DNA of 31,943 bases from an uncultured Candidatus Melainabacteria bacterium. GTDB taxonomy: Bacteria; Cyanobacteriota; Vampirovibrionia; Gastranaerophilales; Gastranaerophilaceae. The DNA lies in contig CAKVND010000025.1 of the NCBI GenBank assembly GCA_934777245.1, positions 1 to 31,943 of the forward strand, written 5' to 3'. The position numbers were made by a program, and so were the translations under genes. This document shows positions 1 to 7,477 of this stretch, piece by piece. Every line of letters begins with the position of its first letter. The stretch's first letter is position 1. A model generated the notes under the pieces. The model was not told the origin of the DNA. It worked only from the letters and a program-made list of their open reading frames with translations, and did no database searches.

Positions 1-44
1 TGGCTGGACCAAAACCAGCTGCCTTACCACTTGGCGACGTCCCA
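1..44 (-). tRNA. tRNA-Gln (anticodon TTG), 5' part only
   Basis: Read on the minus strand, the first bases of the window give an acceptor 5' strand TGGGACG, a D arm with GCCAAGTGGTAAGGC, and an anticodon stem GCTGG/CCAGC. The stem closes a 7-base loop TTTTGGT with anticodon TTG at positions 10-12. The variable loop, T arm and 3' acceptor strand lie before base 1, so the gene is cut by the window edge and not broken. The arm sequence is typical of bacterial glutamine tRNA. Confidence 0.9.
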
Positions 45-97
45 TCGCAATTACTATATTACAATATCAAGATTTAATGTCAAGGAATTTTTTCAAA

Positions 98-127
98 TAA
101 AAAGCTAAACAATTTTATGTTTAGCTT
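98..127 (-). terminator. Rho-independent terminator after the 301-residue gene
   Basis: A perfect 10-bp stem (AAGCTAAACA with its complement, 102-127) around a 6-base loop is followed on the minus strand by TTTTTA. It sits about 35 bases past the stop codon of the gene at 163-1068 and separates that gene from the tRNA. Confidence 0.8.
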
Positions 128-162
128 CGGTTAAGAAAAGAAAGATTATATGACTATTTAAA

Positions 163-1068
163 TTATGCTCTACTTTGTTGCCACAACCAATCACCGGCAA
201 TAGCAGCTGCTGCAGCTATTGGTGCAGCCCATTTGAATTTAACTTTTGGTAACATAGCTAGAGAACCGCCAACTAAACCACCAGCTATACCTGCTCCTGC
301 TGTTTCAACAACTTTTTCAGTTACAGCTCCATATTTTTCCATACGATCTTTTCCGGCTTTATTGTCAATTGGTGTACCGTATACATAGCTTATAGTTTCT
401 TCAGAATATTTATCGTGATAATCTTTACCGTGGAAGTTTTTCCAGAAGCCATGCTCAAATGCTGTTTCACCATATTTTTTGATATCGTTTCTCAAACTAA
501 CGATTTCACCTCTGTCTTTTGAAACAATTTGTGTATAAAGATTTTCAATATAATTAGTTACGCTGTCAGCCGGATTCATTCTACTAGCATTCGCTTTAAA
601 ATAATCGCTGTATTTTGTATAAAGTGCTTGTTTTGCTTCATCAAATGCTTGACAAATGCCATCAGCATCACCTTCTTTAACCTTTACAGCTAGGTTTTGA
701 ATGCTTTTGTTAATAGAGGCGTCAACCATTGCCTTTTCAAAAATTGCTCTGTCTGTATCTGAAAAAGCAACTGTTTGATTTTGTAGTTGTAAATTATGCA
801 TTGTGCTAGCATGATTTAATTTATCAATTTCAATTTGTTGTTGAGCTTGATTCATTTCACGCATATATGATGCCATGAATGACGGATTGTACATTCCGCC
901 CATCATTCCCATTGCACCCATTGCGCCGTAAGGAGAACAAAGCCCACCCATTCCATAAGAACCAGCTAAGCCCATCGTAGTCGGATCATAATATGAACTA
1001 TAAGTGCTTGAACCACCTAGTCCAAATGTTCCTAATCCGTTAATTCCTGTTATGCCATAACCAAGCAT
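163..1068 (-). CDS. Gly/Met/Tyr-rich protein with hydrophobic C-terminus, unknown function
   Basis: This 301-residue protein is not recognised. Residues 1-65 are low-complexity and rich in Gly, Met, Tyr and Ser, with a GINGLG motif near the N-terminus. Residues 66-250 look mainly alpha-helical and charged. The C-terminus has two hydrophobic stretches (about 256-274, Gly-rich, and 281-296, Ala-rich), which could be membrane hairpins. There is no Sec signal peptide. The ATG start has a strong ribosome site (AGGAGG, 5 bases upstream). The upstream region at 1086-1132 is shared with the gene at 21954-22469, which also has a GINGxG motif and a hydrophobic C-terminus, so the two are probably co-regulated and possibly related. 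A membrane-inserting secreted protein is conceivable but unproven. The gene has its own terminator. Confidence 0.75.
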   Translation of the reverse strand: MLGYGITGINGLGTFGLGGSSTYSSYYDPTTMGLAGSYGMGGLCSPYGAMGAMGMMGGMYNPSFMASYMREMNQAQQQIEIDKLNHASTMHNLQLQNQTVAFSDTDRAIFEKAMVDASINKSIQNLAVKVKEGDADGICQAFDEAKQALYTKYSDYFKANASRMNPADSVTNYIENLYTQIVSKDRGEIVSLRNDIKKYGETAFEHGFWKNFHGKDYHDKYSEETISYVYGTPIDNKAGKDRMEKYGAVTEKVVETAGAGIAGGLVGGSLAMLPKVKFKWAAPIAAAAAIAGDWLWQQSRA

Positions 1069-1085
1069 AATGACCTCCTACTATT

Positions 1086-1132
1086 AATCTTTATTTTTTA
1101 ACCTTTTAACCTTACATATAAATAAAGTATTT
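1086..1132 (-). promoter_or_regulatory. Conserved upstream element, copy A (promoter/leader)
   Basis: Minus-strand sequence upstream of the 301-residue gene holds AAATACTTTATTTATATGTA followed by AGG, then GTTAAAAAATAAAGATT. Almost the same two blocks, in the same order and with a spacing differing by about 4 bases, precede the unrelated-locus gene at 21954-22469. A CAATTTTT block also lies a little further upstream in both. TATATG may be the -10 part of a promoter, with the second block in the 5' leader. Which factor reads it is unknown. Confidence 0.6.
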
Positions 1133-1216
1133 CTGTTTTTAAAAATTGACAGTTTTTAAAACAAACTTTACAAAACTTTACATTGATATTAAAATATTTA
1201 GAATATGTCGTAAATA

Positions 1217-1251
1217 AAAAGACGGTTTTGACATTGTCAAAACCGTCTTTT
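1217..1251 (-). terminator. Terminator after rplR (bidirectional)
   Basis: A near-perfect hairpin has arms AAAAGACGGTTTTGAC and its complement around a short loop, with A and T runs on both sides so that it can work in either direction. It lies 22 bases beyond the rplR stop. This shows that the ribosomal cluster ends here rather than continuing into rpsE. Confidence 0.85.
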
Positions 1252-1273
1252 CAGCTTGTCTATTGGTTGTTTC

Positions 1274-1642
1274 TTAGAACATCAAACCAGCTTCTCTAGC
1301 AGCATCAGCTAAAGCAGCAACTCTTCCGTGATATAAGAAACCGCCTCTATCGAATACAACGCATTCAACACCTTTAGCTAAAGCTTTCTTAGCGATAGCT
1401 TCGCCAACAACCTTAGCAGCTTCAATGTTACCACCGTGAGCTAATTTTTCTTTAAGGTCTTTATCAACTGAAGATGCAGAACATACTGTTACATGTTTTT
1501 CATCATCAATTAATTGAGCATAAATGTGTTTTGTGCTTCTATAAACAGCCAATCTTGGGAATTCAGTTGTACCAGCCAACTTAACTCTTAATGCTTGGTG
1601 TCTTTTTTGTACTTTTGGTTTTCTAATTTCTTGTTTAATCAT
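1274..1642 (-). CDS. rplR: 50S ribosomal protein L18
   Basis: L18 binds 5S rRNA and helps place it in the large subunit. The 122-residue product shows the basic N-terminus ([18 protein letters not shown]), the [19 protein letters not shown] core and the [25 protein letters not shown]-terminus typical of the family. I start at the ATG at 1642 (MIKQEIRKP), which has AAGGA 8 bases upstream. A longer reading from TTG at 1666 is unlikely. It is the last gene of a minus-strand cluster rpsH-rplF-rplR. The usual next gene, rpsE, is absent; a terminator and an unrelated gene follow. The 250-base gap to rplF holds a palindromic repeat, which is odd for a tightly packed ribosomal operon. Confidence 0.95.
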   Translation of the reverse strand: MIKQEIRKPKVQKRHQALRVKLAGTTEFPRLAVYRSTKHIYAQLIDDEKHVTVCSASSVDKDLKEKLAHGGNIEAAKVVGEAIAKKALAKGVECVVFDRGGFLYHGRVAALADAAREAGLMF

Positions 1643-1710
1643 TTTGGTTTTCCTTTCTTTGCCCAAATCTGCTTGATACCACTCAAGGATTTATGTGGGC
1701 GATGTTTTTT

Positions 1711-1806
1711 AGTCTTTAAGTTGTTAGGTCGTTAAGGCGTTAAGTTCGTTATAAATTATTTTATAAATGAACCTAATGACTTTTCGACTTAACGTCTTAA
1801 CAGTTT
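1711..1806. repeat. Imperfect palindromic repeat, copy 1 (rplF-rplR gap)
   Basis: The left arm contains GTTAGGTCGTTAAGGCGTTA then AGTTCGTTATAAAT. The right arm contains CGACTTAACGTCTTAACAG, an imperfect inverted match. The same GTCGTTAAGGCGTTAAG word occurs, inverted, in the right arm of the repeat at 2535-2673. The shared words in two neighbouring gaps indicate a dispersed MITE- or REP-like element. Confidence 0.7.
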
Positions 1807-1895
1807 GTAGTGTTAATTTTGAGGTTGACCTGTAGTTTTTAAACCAATTTGTAATTCCACTAATGTCAACCGACCAAATGTCTACGTGCGTAGCA

Positions 1896-2435
1896 CTACT
1901 TTTTACCTGCTTTACCAGCTTTACGTCTGATGTATTCGCCTTCGTATTTAACACCTTTTCCTTTGTAAACTTCAGGTGGACGTTTGCTTCTGATGAATGC
2001 CGCAACATCACCAACAGCTTGTTTGTTTGAACCTTTTACAGAGATTTTAGTGTTAGCTTCTACTGCAATTGTGATACCAGCAGGTGGTTCAATGATTACA
2101 GGGTGAGAGTAACCAAGAGCCATGTTAAGTTTAGTACCTTCCATAGCTGCACGGTAACCAACACCAACGATTTCTAATTTCTTTTCAAAACCTTGAGAAA
2201 CACCGTGAACAGCGTTTGCAATAAGAGTTCTGAATAAACCGTGAAGAGCGTCAGTTTTTCTATCGTCTGAATTTGGTTCAACAATAATGTGATTATCAGC
2301 AACAGAAACTTTTACTTCATTTCTAAAAGTAACTGATTCAGTACCTTTAGCGCCTCTTACAGTTATAACATTTCCTTCAATTTTTACTTCTACGCCTGAA
2401 GGAATTTCAATAGGCTTTTTACCAATTCTTGACAT
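1896..2435 (-). CDS. rplF: 50S ribosomal protein L6
   Basis: L6 is a two-domain large-subunit protein near the sarcin-ricin loop and the factor-binding site. The 179-residue product starts MSRIGKKPIEIPSGV, the family's hallmark. It carries the central HGLFRTLIANAVHGVSQGFEK segment and the C-terminal GVGYRA...G.SHPV and RPPEVYKGKGVKYEGE signatures, at normal length. The ATG at 2435 has AAGGAG about 9 bases upstream. It lies between rpsH and rplR on the minus strand, in conserved order, but with 238- and 253-base gaps instead of the usual few bases. Both gaps are occupied by related palindromic repeats. Confidence 0.97.
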   Translation of the reverse strand: MSRIGKKPIEIPSGVEVKIEGNVITVRGAKGTESVTFRNEVKVSVADNHIIVEPNSDDRKTDALHGLFRTLIANAVHGVSQGFEKKLEIVGVGYRAAMEGTKLNMALGYSHPVIIEPPAGITIAVEANTKISVKGSNKQAVGDVAAFIRSKRPPEVYKGKGVKYEGEYIRRKAGKAGKK

Positions 2436-2534
2436 ATTAATTTTCTCCTTTTTGTTTGAACAGGCTTTTCTGTCAATTGAACCTGTTTTGAGTATTTGTC
2501 AGGCACTGCCTGACCTACTGTTTTAAGTGTGATG

Positions 2535-2673
2535 TCATTAAGTCGTTAGGTCGTTAAGTTCGTTATAAATATTTATGGATTGCTTCGTCGCCATAAAGTG
2601 AAGTTGCTCCTCGCAATGACCCAATGTAATTAAAAGAACTTAACGTCTTTTGTCTTAACGCCTTAACGACGTT
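2535..2673. repeat. Palindromic repeat, copy 2 (rpsH-rplF gap), with a nested element
   Basis: The left arm (2535-2570) has TTAGGTCGTTAAGTTCGTTA then TAAAT. The right arm (2636-2671) has GAACTTAACGTC and CTTAACGCCTTAACGAC. The arms are imperfect inverted repeats and share words with copy 1 at 1711-1806. Between the arms lies a different palindrome (2577-2620), so this copy appears to have been invaded by a second element. Confidence 0.7.
2577..2620 (-). repeat. Nested palindrome of the TTGCGAGGAGC...GCGACGAAGCAA type
   Basis: On the minus strand it reads GTCATTGCGAGGAGC, a variable centre, then GCGACGAAGCAATCC. From memory, this style of short palindrome recurs in many unrelated bacterial genomes. 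Here it sits exactly in the centre of copy 2 of the local repeat. It also contains a smaller TTTATGG/CCATAAA inverted pair. Confidence 0.6.
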
Positions 2674-3069
2674 CTAGTATACGTAGCAAAGTACTTCGCC
2701 ACCTAAGTTTTCTTTTCTAGCTTTTCTGTCAGTTAAAAGACCTTTGCTAGTAGAAACAACTGCGATACCCATACCGCCCAAAACTTGTGGAAGGTTTTTA
2801 GCTTTGCAGTAGTTTCTAAGACCTGGTTTAGAAACTCTTTGTAAGTTTGAAATAACAGGCTTGTTAGCTTCGTCATACTTTAATTCGATTGTTAAGTATT
2901 TGAAGTGTCCTTCTGCTCTTTCTGAGTAATCAGTGATGAAACCTTCTGATTTTAAAAGCTTAGCCAAAGCAATTTTCAATTTAGAAGATGGCATTTCTAC
3001 TGATGGGTGAGAAACTAAATTAGCGTTTCTGATTCTTGTTAGCATATCTGCTATTGGATCTGTGTTCAT
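2674..3069 (-). CDS. rpsH: 30S ribosomal protein S8
   Basis: S8 binds the central domain of 16S rRNA early in small-subunit assembly. The 131-residue product begins [18 protein letters not shown], shows the [16 protein letters not shown] helix and ends with the canonical [22 protein letters not shown] (S-T-S-K-G motif just before it). I chose the ATG at 3069, with AAGGAT about 7 bases upstream. The 14 extra residues possible upstream do not match the family. This is the first gene of the minus-strand ribosomal unit and is preceded by a good promoter at 3299-3327, so it is no longer co-transcribed with rplE/rpsN. Neither rpsN nor rplE is present in the window. Confidence 0.97.
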   Translation of the reverse strand: MNTDPIADMLTRIRNANLVSHPSVEMPSSKLKIALAKLLKSEGFITDYSERAEGHFKYLTIELKYDEANKPVISNLQRVSKPGLRNYCKAKNLPQVLGGMGIAVVSTSKGLLTDRKARKENLGGEVLCYVY

Positions 3070-3298
3070 TTTACTTATCCTTTTTCCTTGTGGTTTGGAA
3101 TTTCTTATCAAAGAGCCTTGTAGGTTGGAATTTCTTCCTTATTAGTTGTCTTTCTGATAAAGCAAGCAATTTTCAAAATTTGTTGCTTCTTCAATCCACC
3201 CTTTGTACTCTTCGACGGCTTGTTCCGCCCCTTGTACTCGTCGCTTTCTAAATTAATTTTTGCTCAATAAAAGCGTTCTTTAGTAGTCCGACTTTTTT
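3070..3298 (-). other. Long 5' leader of rpsH
   Basis: About 220 bases lie between the predicted promoter and rpsH. They are locally richer in G and C than the surroundings and contain two direct near-copies of GTNGGTTTGGAATTTCTT-like sequence (3089-3107 and 3119-3137) and two copies of GAGTACAARGGG on the minus strand. I found no convincing gene; rpsN was looked for and not seen. It could be a decayed gene or repeat, or a regulatory leader. Confidence 0.4.
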
Positions 3299-3327
3299 AT
3301 AATAGCATGACAAAATTTTTATTACAA
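3299..3327 (-). promoter_or_regulatory. Sigma70-type promoter for rpsH-rplF-rplR
   Basis: On the minus strand, TTGTAA (3322-3327) and TATTAT (3299-3304) are separated by exactly 17 bases. It lies about 230 bases upstream of rpsH and points toward it. No other comparably good pair was seen in the leader. Confidence 0.55.
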
Positions 3328-3445
3328 GCAGAATGTAACATATTATTTCGAAAATATTCCCCACTTTGCTAATAGTATTTTAATGTTAGTTCGGTTTAAA
3401 TATAATTATTAAATCTTTTTCATACTTCCAGCTATTCTTAATTCC

Positions 3446-3469
3446 AGAGAGCCATAAGGCTCTCTTTTT
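3446..3469 (+). terminator. Rho-independent terminator of an unassigned short plus-strand transcript
   Basis: The stem AGAGAGCC/GGCTCTCT has the tetraloop ATAA and is followed by TTTTT on the plus strand. No plus-strand gene lies upstream. A TATAAT at 3298-3303 could start a transcript of roughly 160 bases ending here, making a small RNA or an attenuated leader possible. The region otherwise shows little structure. Confidence 0.6.
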
Positions 3470-3489
3470 ATGTGTTGAAATTTTAATTC

Positions 3490-3518
3490 TTGCAAAAATT
3501 ATAGTTATATTGTAAACT
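3490..3518 (+). promoter_or_regulatory. Possible promoter of the HD-GYP gene
   Basis: TTGCAA (3490-3495) and TAAACT (3513-3518) are 17 bases apart, about 33 bases before the ATG at 3552. The -10 match is weak and the region is very AT-rich, so this is tentative. There is no clear ribosome binding site. Confidence 0.35.
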
Positions 3519-3551
3519 TATATTAAGTTTAAAATAATTCACATTAAAATT

Positions 3552-4313
3552 ATGCTTTTAAAAAGAACCCCAAAGAGAGAAAAAAGAGTTAGCTTAAAAG
3601 GTGCTGTGCAGATTAATCGCAACAGTTATTTTGTTTATGCTGACGAAGGTGGAAAGACGTTTTTGAATACGGGAAAAGATGAGCGAATTCAAAAGTGTGC
3701 TGTAAAAAGAATGATGGCTTTAAATCCTTCTATAAAAGGTCTTCTTAAGCAATATAAAATTAAACCGGAAATTGATACTAAAACATTAAAAGAACTTTCA
3801 AACGGACATATGAATGAAACTTGCAATATAGCTGAAGGGGTTTTGTCTCAATTATCAGAAAGCTCAAAAATTGGTTTGAATCAAACTATTATTAAAGAAG
3901 CTGCGATGCTTCATGATTTAGGCAAAGTGTTAATTCCATCAAAAATTTTAAACAAACCGGCTAAATTGAATGTAAAAGAGCGCGAAATTATGAATATTCA
4001 TTCAACTTTAGGCTATGAGCTTTTAAAAACTCAAAATATTTCAAATGAAACTTTGGAGCTTATTAAATATCATCATCAAAATCTCAAACATTCCGGTTAT
4101 CCTGCGATAGAAAACTCGATTAGTTCAGATATTGCAGTGCAAATCGTATCAATATCTGATAAATATAGTGCTTTAAGAGAAGCAAGAGTTTATCGACGTC
4201 GTTTGAACAGGCTTGAAGCGCTTTTGATTTTGTATAAAGAAGTGCGTGAAGGTAAAATTTTGCCTGAGATTTATAATGCGTTAGTTAAATATGCGACCAA
4301 ATTTGATAAATAA
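3552..4313 (+). CDS. HD-GYP domain protein, probable cyclic-di-GMP phosphodiesterase
   Basis: HD-GYP enzymes hydrolyse c-di-GMP using a di- or tri-iron site. Residues about 80-250 carry the family ligands: H86, the HD pair H121-D122 with G124-K125, IPSKIL, H150, H174-H175, G182-Y183-P184 and D203. The normally acidic HHExxDGxGYP stretch is HHQNLKHSGYP here, so Glu and Asp/Gly are replaced although GYP is intact. Activity may therefore be altered. The basic N-terminal 80 residues match no known domain to my eye. There are no membrane segments, so the protein is cytosolic. It stands alone between a terminator and a repeat-filled gap. It could regulate surface or secretion functions, but nothing here links it to the T3SS genes. 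Confidence 0.85.
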   Translation: MLLKRTPKREKRVSLKGAVQINRNSYFVYADEGGKTFLNTGKDERIQKCAVKRMMALNPSIKGLLKQYKIKPEIDTKTLKELSNGHMNETCNIAEGVLSQLSESSKIGLNQTIIKEAAMLHDLGKVLIPSKILNKPAKLNVKEREIMNIHSTLGYELLKTQNISNETLELIKYHHQNLKHSGYPAIENSISSDIAVQIVSISDKYSALREARVYRRRLNRLEALLILYKEVREGKILPEIYNALVKYATKFDK

Positions 4314-4567
4314 TATATTTACTTCAAAGCTTGTATTCATTACTACAGACAAGGAAGTGAAGTGTAAAAATCGAGCTTCAAAATGACGGCACACTTGAAA
4401 TTCTGAAGCCCAGTCTTTACGAGAAATAACGATTTTAATTAGCGATGAAATAATCCAGTTGCATGTGCTAGATTGAACGTCGTAGCGCATTCCCTCCCCT
4501 AGGGGGAGTTTTCTGCCCCACTTTCAAGTTAATAGTTAAATTTTAAATTGGGAAGTGCGATGTAAAA

Positions 4568-4585
4568 GGGAGAGGGTATTATTAA
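4568..4585 (-). repeat. Dispersed repeat word shared with 24509-24526
   Basis: An 18-base exact inverted match (TTAATAATACCCTCTCCC) occurs to a segment 20 kb away, with weaker similarity in the flanks. Both copies lie in gene-free gaps, as expected for a short dispersed element. Confidence 0.6.
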
Positions 4586-4619
4586 TTATCAACTTTTCAT
4601 TGCATACTAAAATATTCTA

Positions 4620-4648
4620 TTGATATAGAGTGTGATTTTTAGTATACT
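4620..4648 (+). promoter_or_regulatory. Strong sigma70-type promoter giving a leaderless GH57 mRNA
   Basis: TTGATA (4620-4625) and TATACT (4643-4648) are spaced by exactly 17 bases. The start codon follows only 9 bases after the -10 box, so transcription should start at or within a few bases of the ATG. No Shine-Dalgarno sequence can fit between. Confidence 0.7.
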
Positions 4649-4657
4649 AACCTTAGT

Positions 4658-6889
4658 ATGAATAAGCAAAAACTATCTCTTGCAATTTATTGGCACATGC
4701 ATCAACCGGTCTATGAAATCGAAGGCACTTATCTTATGCCTTGGGTGAGACTTCACGCTGTAAAAGATTACCTTGATATGGTACTGTTCTTAGATAAATT
4801 CCCAAAATTAAAGCTTAATTTTAATATAGTTCCGGCATTATTAGATTCAATAATTGATTATACAGAAAATGGTTATCATGACATACATTCTGAGCTTACA
4901 GCATCAGATACAAAAAAACTTACTGATGAAGAAAAAGCGTTTATATTAAATAATTTTTTTAGCTCTAAATTTGAGACAATGATTTATAGAAGCGAAAATT
5001 ATAAAAATTTATACCAAAAACGTTTTTCTAAGGATGTTGCAACTCTCGAGGATTTTTCTTCTCAAGAATTATCAGATTTAATGGCTTTGTTCAATCTGGT
5101 TTGGATTGATCCGATTCATTACGAACGTTATCCGCGTTTAAAAGAACTTTGGGTAAAACAAACCGGATATACACAAGAAGATAGAATAGAAATTCTTAAT
5201 ATACAAAAAACAATTATTCGTGAAATCATTCCGACTTATAAAAAATATATAAAAGAAGGTAGAATAGAGCTAACAACAAGTCCTTATTATCACGCGATTT
5301 TACCAATTTTGATAGATATTAAATCATCGGTAAAATCGGTACTGACAACAGAAGGTTTGCCTGCAAGTTTAGGAATGTTTGAAGATGCAAAATTTCAAAT
5401 TAAAAGTGCGCTGGATAAAATTGAAGCAATTTTTGGCGTTCGTCCTAAAGGCATGTGGCCACCGGAACTTTGTTTGGGTCCGAAAACTTTAAACTTGCTT
5501 TCTAAAGAGGGGATAAAATGGACAATTTCTGACGAAGGCGTTTTGGCAAATTCTATAAACTTTGATTTTATTCGTGATTTTAAAGGTAATTTAAATGATC
5601 CGTATCATTTACTAAAAGTATACAATTATCAGACAAAAGATGGTGAAATTGATGTTATTTTTAGAGACAGATCAATTCCTAATTTAATAAATTTTGAATA
5701 CGCAGGAATCAATCCCAAAATGGCTGCAAATGATTTGTTTGAAAAAATTAAAATGATTCAAAATAAATTGCTTGTATCTCCGGATAAAACGCATCTTCTA
5801 ACAATTGCATCCGATTGTGAAAACTGTTGGGAAAATTATCAAAATGACGGCATTGACTTTTTAGAAAATATTTATTCACTAATTGAAAACGACGAAACTT
5901 TAGAAACTGTATTAATTAGTGATTATATTGAAGTAGAAAAAAATAAAAAACCGCTTAAAAAGATTTATTCGGGTTCTTGGATTGATAAAACGTTCCAATA
6001 TTGGATTGGTGAACCTGAAAAAAATAAGGCATGGGCTTATTTAAAAAGAACAAAAGACGATTTTGAAGCGTTTGTTAAACAGAATAAAAATCATCCCAAT
6101 ATTCCTGCTGCAAAACGAGAATTAATGATTGCAGAAGGTAGTGATTGGTTCTGGTGGTATGGAGAACCTAACAATTCCGGACAAGATTTTATCTTTGATT
6201 ATATGTTCAGAGAAAGATTGAAAAATGTTTATTTAATTTTAGGAATAGAGTATCCGGAATATTTGGATAAAACTCTTATTACTGCGCTGGAAGTTCCGTT
6301 TAAACATCCAAAACGTTCAATTACACCAAGAATGGACGGTTTAAACAGCAGTTCAGATGATTGGTATAATTCAGGTTCAATTAGTATGATTGACGGGCCT
6401 GTATTTAGAGAAAACAAAAATGTTGACAAGATTAATTTTGGATGTGATAAAGATAATATTTATTTCAGGCTCCATGTCAATAAAGGTTCAGGAGAAATAA
6501 GTTTTGTCGATAGAATTAATCAATTTTATATTTATACACGAAATGCTAATCAAATGAACGATAGAGCATTTATTAGACTTATTAGTAAAACTGATAATCC
6601 TTATCCGATTTTGCTTGAAAAATTTGAACACGAACTTACATTAACACTAGTTAAAGATACCTTATATCCTCCAAGGTTAACAGCTGTTTTACACCAAAAT
6701 ATGTGGACATTGGATAATCCGGAAGGTATTACAATGGTTTATAATGACGTGATTGATATTTGCATTCCGTTTGACAAATTCGGAATTGCACATGGTGAAA
6801 CAGTAGAATTCTTTATGGCAAATACAGATTCTGGAGTTAAAAACACATACATACCTCAAGAAATCTTACTTTCCATGACTAGAGAATAA
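4658..6889 (+). CDS. Glycoside hydrolase family 57 protein (COG1449-like alpha-amylase)
   Basis: GH57 enzymes cleave or rearrange alpha-glucans by a retaining mechanism, here probably cytosolic glycogen or malto-oligosaccharides since there is no signal peptide. The 743-residue protein begins with the barrel motif IYWHMHQPVY (H13, H15). The nucleophile motif is MWPPELC with E270. The likely acid/base is D386 in SDCENCWENY, where the usual DGEN is DCEN. The segment AEGSDWFWWYGEPNNSGQD (about 491-509) is typical of this subgroup and is followed by a C-terminal domain of about 200 residues. The start codon lies next to the promoter, implying a leaderless transcript. Branching enzyme or 4-alpha-glucanotransferase activity cannot be excluded from sequence alone. 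Confidence 0.88.
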   Translation: MNKQKLSLAIYWHMHQPVYEIEGTYLMPWVRLHAVKDYLDMVLFLDKFPKLKLNFNIVPALLDSIIDYTENGYHDIHSELTASDTKKLTDEEKAFILNNFFSSKFETMIYRSENYKNLYQKRFSKDVATLEDFSSQELSDLMALFNLVWIDPIHYERYPRLKELWVKQTGYTQEDRIEILNIQKTIIREIIPTYKKYIKEGRIELTTSPYYHAILPILIDIKSSVKSVLTTEGLPASLGMFEDAKFQIKSALDKIEAIFGVRPKGMWPPELCLGPKTLNLLSKEGIKWTISDEGVLANSINFDFIRDFKGNLNDPYHLLKVYNYQTKDGEIDVIFRDRSIPNLINFEYAGINPKMAANDLFEKIKMIQNKLLVSPDKTHLLTIASDCENCWENYQNDGIDFLENIYSLIENDETLETVLISDYIEVEKNKKPLKKIYSGSWIDKTFQYWIGEPEKNKAWAYLKRTKDDFEAFVKQNKNHPNIPAAKRELMIAEGSDWFWWYGEPNNSGQDFIFDYMFRERLKNVYLILGIEYPEYLDKTLITALEVPFKHPKRSITPRMDGLNSSSDDWYNSGSISMIDGPVFRENKNVDKINFGCDKDNIYFRLHVNKGSGEISFVDRINQFYIYTRNANQMNDRAFIRLISKTDNPYPILLEKFEHELTLTLVKDTLYPPRLTAVLHQNMWTLDNPEGITMVYNDVIDICIPFDKFGIAHGETVEFFMANTDSGVKNTYIPQEILLSMTRE

Positions 6890-7094
6890 AAAACTCCATA
6901 CAAATGCGATTTTGTTACCTGCAATGTCTCGCAGGTGGGTGAGTGCCTAAATTAATCCGTTTCCTGCTGGCGATTTTGTATCGGCGGGTATACTTCAATA
7001 ATTAAAGAGCTTACTCTCCCTATTTATAAAAATGTAGGAACAAAATAAACACTTGTATAGAGTAATATCATTATTACATAGCTATCTAAGAATT
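6890..7094. other. Gap between convergent genes, one small hairpin
   Basis: No gene is seen. A 6-bp stem ACCTGC/GCAGGT (6917-6936) without a T-run, followed by more G/C-rich text near 6960-6990, resembles decayed repeat rather than a terminator. Confidence 0.35.
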
Positions 7095-7361
7095 TCAAGC
7101 GTTCGGCGCTTTATTATCTTTATATCGCCAATACAGGTACATATCCAGTAGCAGAAATAGTGTATTTAAAATATAAAGCCAAAATACCCAATCCATATCA
7201 TCTAAAACTTTATGGGTAATTCCGCATAAATAACCAAGTAAAATTAGCATAGAAAAATGAATACTTTTTCCGTGTACACATTTACATCTATAAGTTTTTA
7301 AGGCTGCAATCGGCCAACTAATTCCAAAACAAACCATCATTCCGGCTTCAAATATGCTCAT
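7095..7361 (-). CDS. Small three-helix membrane protein, PQ-loop/SemiSWEET-like
   Basis: This 88-residue protein has three predicted membrane helices (about 4-20, 36-54 and 58-78) and a short charged tail. The first helix carries an SWP tripeptide followed by KTYRCKCVHGKS, an arrangement like the PQ-loop half-transporters (SemiSWEET) in which helix 1 ends in a Pro-containing motif and a basic loop. Similar short proteins are common in gut anaerobes and mostly unannotated. The ATG has AAGGAG upstream at good spacing. It is a single gene, convergent with the GH57 gene and divergent from nadD. Sugar transport is only a guess; the fold resemblance is weak. Confidence 0.7.
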   Translation of the reverse strand: MSIFEAGMMVCFGISWPIAALKTYRCKCVHGKSIHFSMLILLGYLCGITHKVLDDMDWVFWLYILNTLFLLLDMYLYWRYKDNKAPNA

Positions 7362-7477
7362 TTTAATTCTCCTTTATCGATTAAATAGTATTACTTCAAG
7401 TACTGATGTAAAGATGATTTATATAAAGAATTAATTAAGATTTTATTTGTTATAAAATAAATTATGAGAGGTATATC

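Larger units (their letters stand above)
4314..4657. other. Gene-free gap with degenerate dispersed repeat
   Basis: No gene is supported. The segment from about 4385 to 4585 looks like a decayed repeat. GGGAGAGGGTATTATTAA (4568-4585) is the exact inverse of 24509-24526, and the phrase TTGAACGTCGTAGCGCATT (about 4473) resembles TTGAACGTCTTTAGCGCGTT near 24589. A small CCCCTAGGGG palindrome lies at about 4496. The last 40 bases hold the promoter of the GH57 gene. Confidence 0.5.

Noticed and set aside
1724..2014. 96-codon minus-strand frame spanning the rplF-rplR gap
   Set aside because: It overlaps the rplF 3' end out of frame and reads through the palindromic repeat.
3036..3251. 71-codon plus-strand frame across the rpsH start and leader
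   Set aside because: Hydrophobic low-complexity reading that overlaps rpsH; no ribosome site. I also looked for rpsN on the minus strand here and did not find it.
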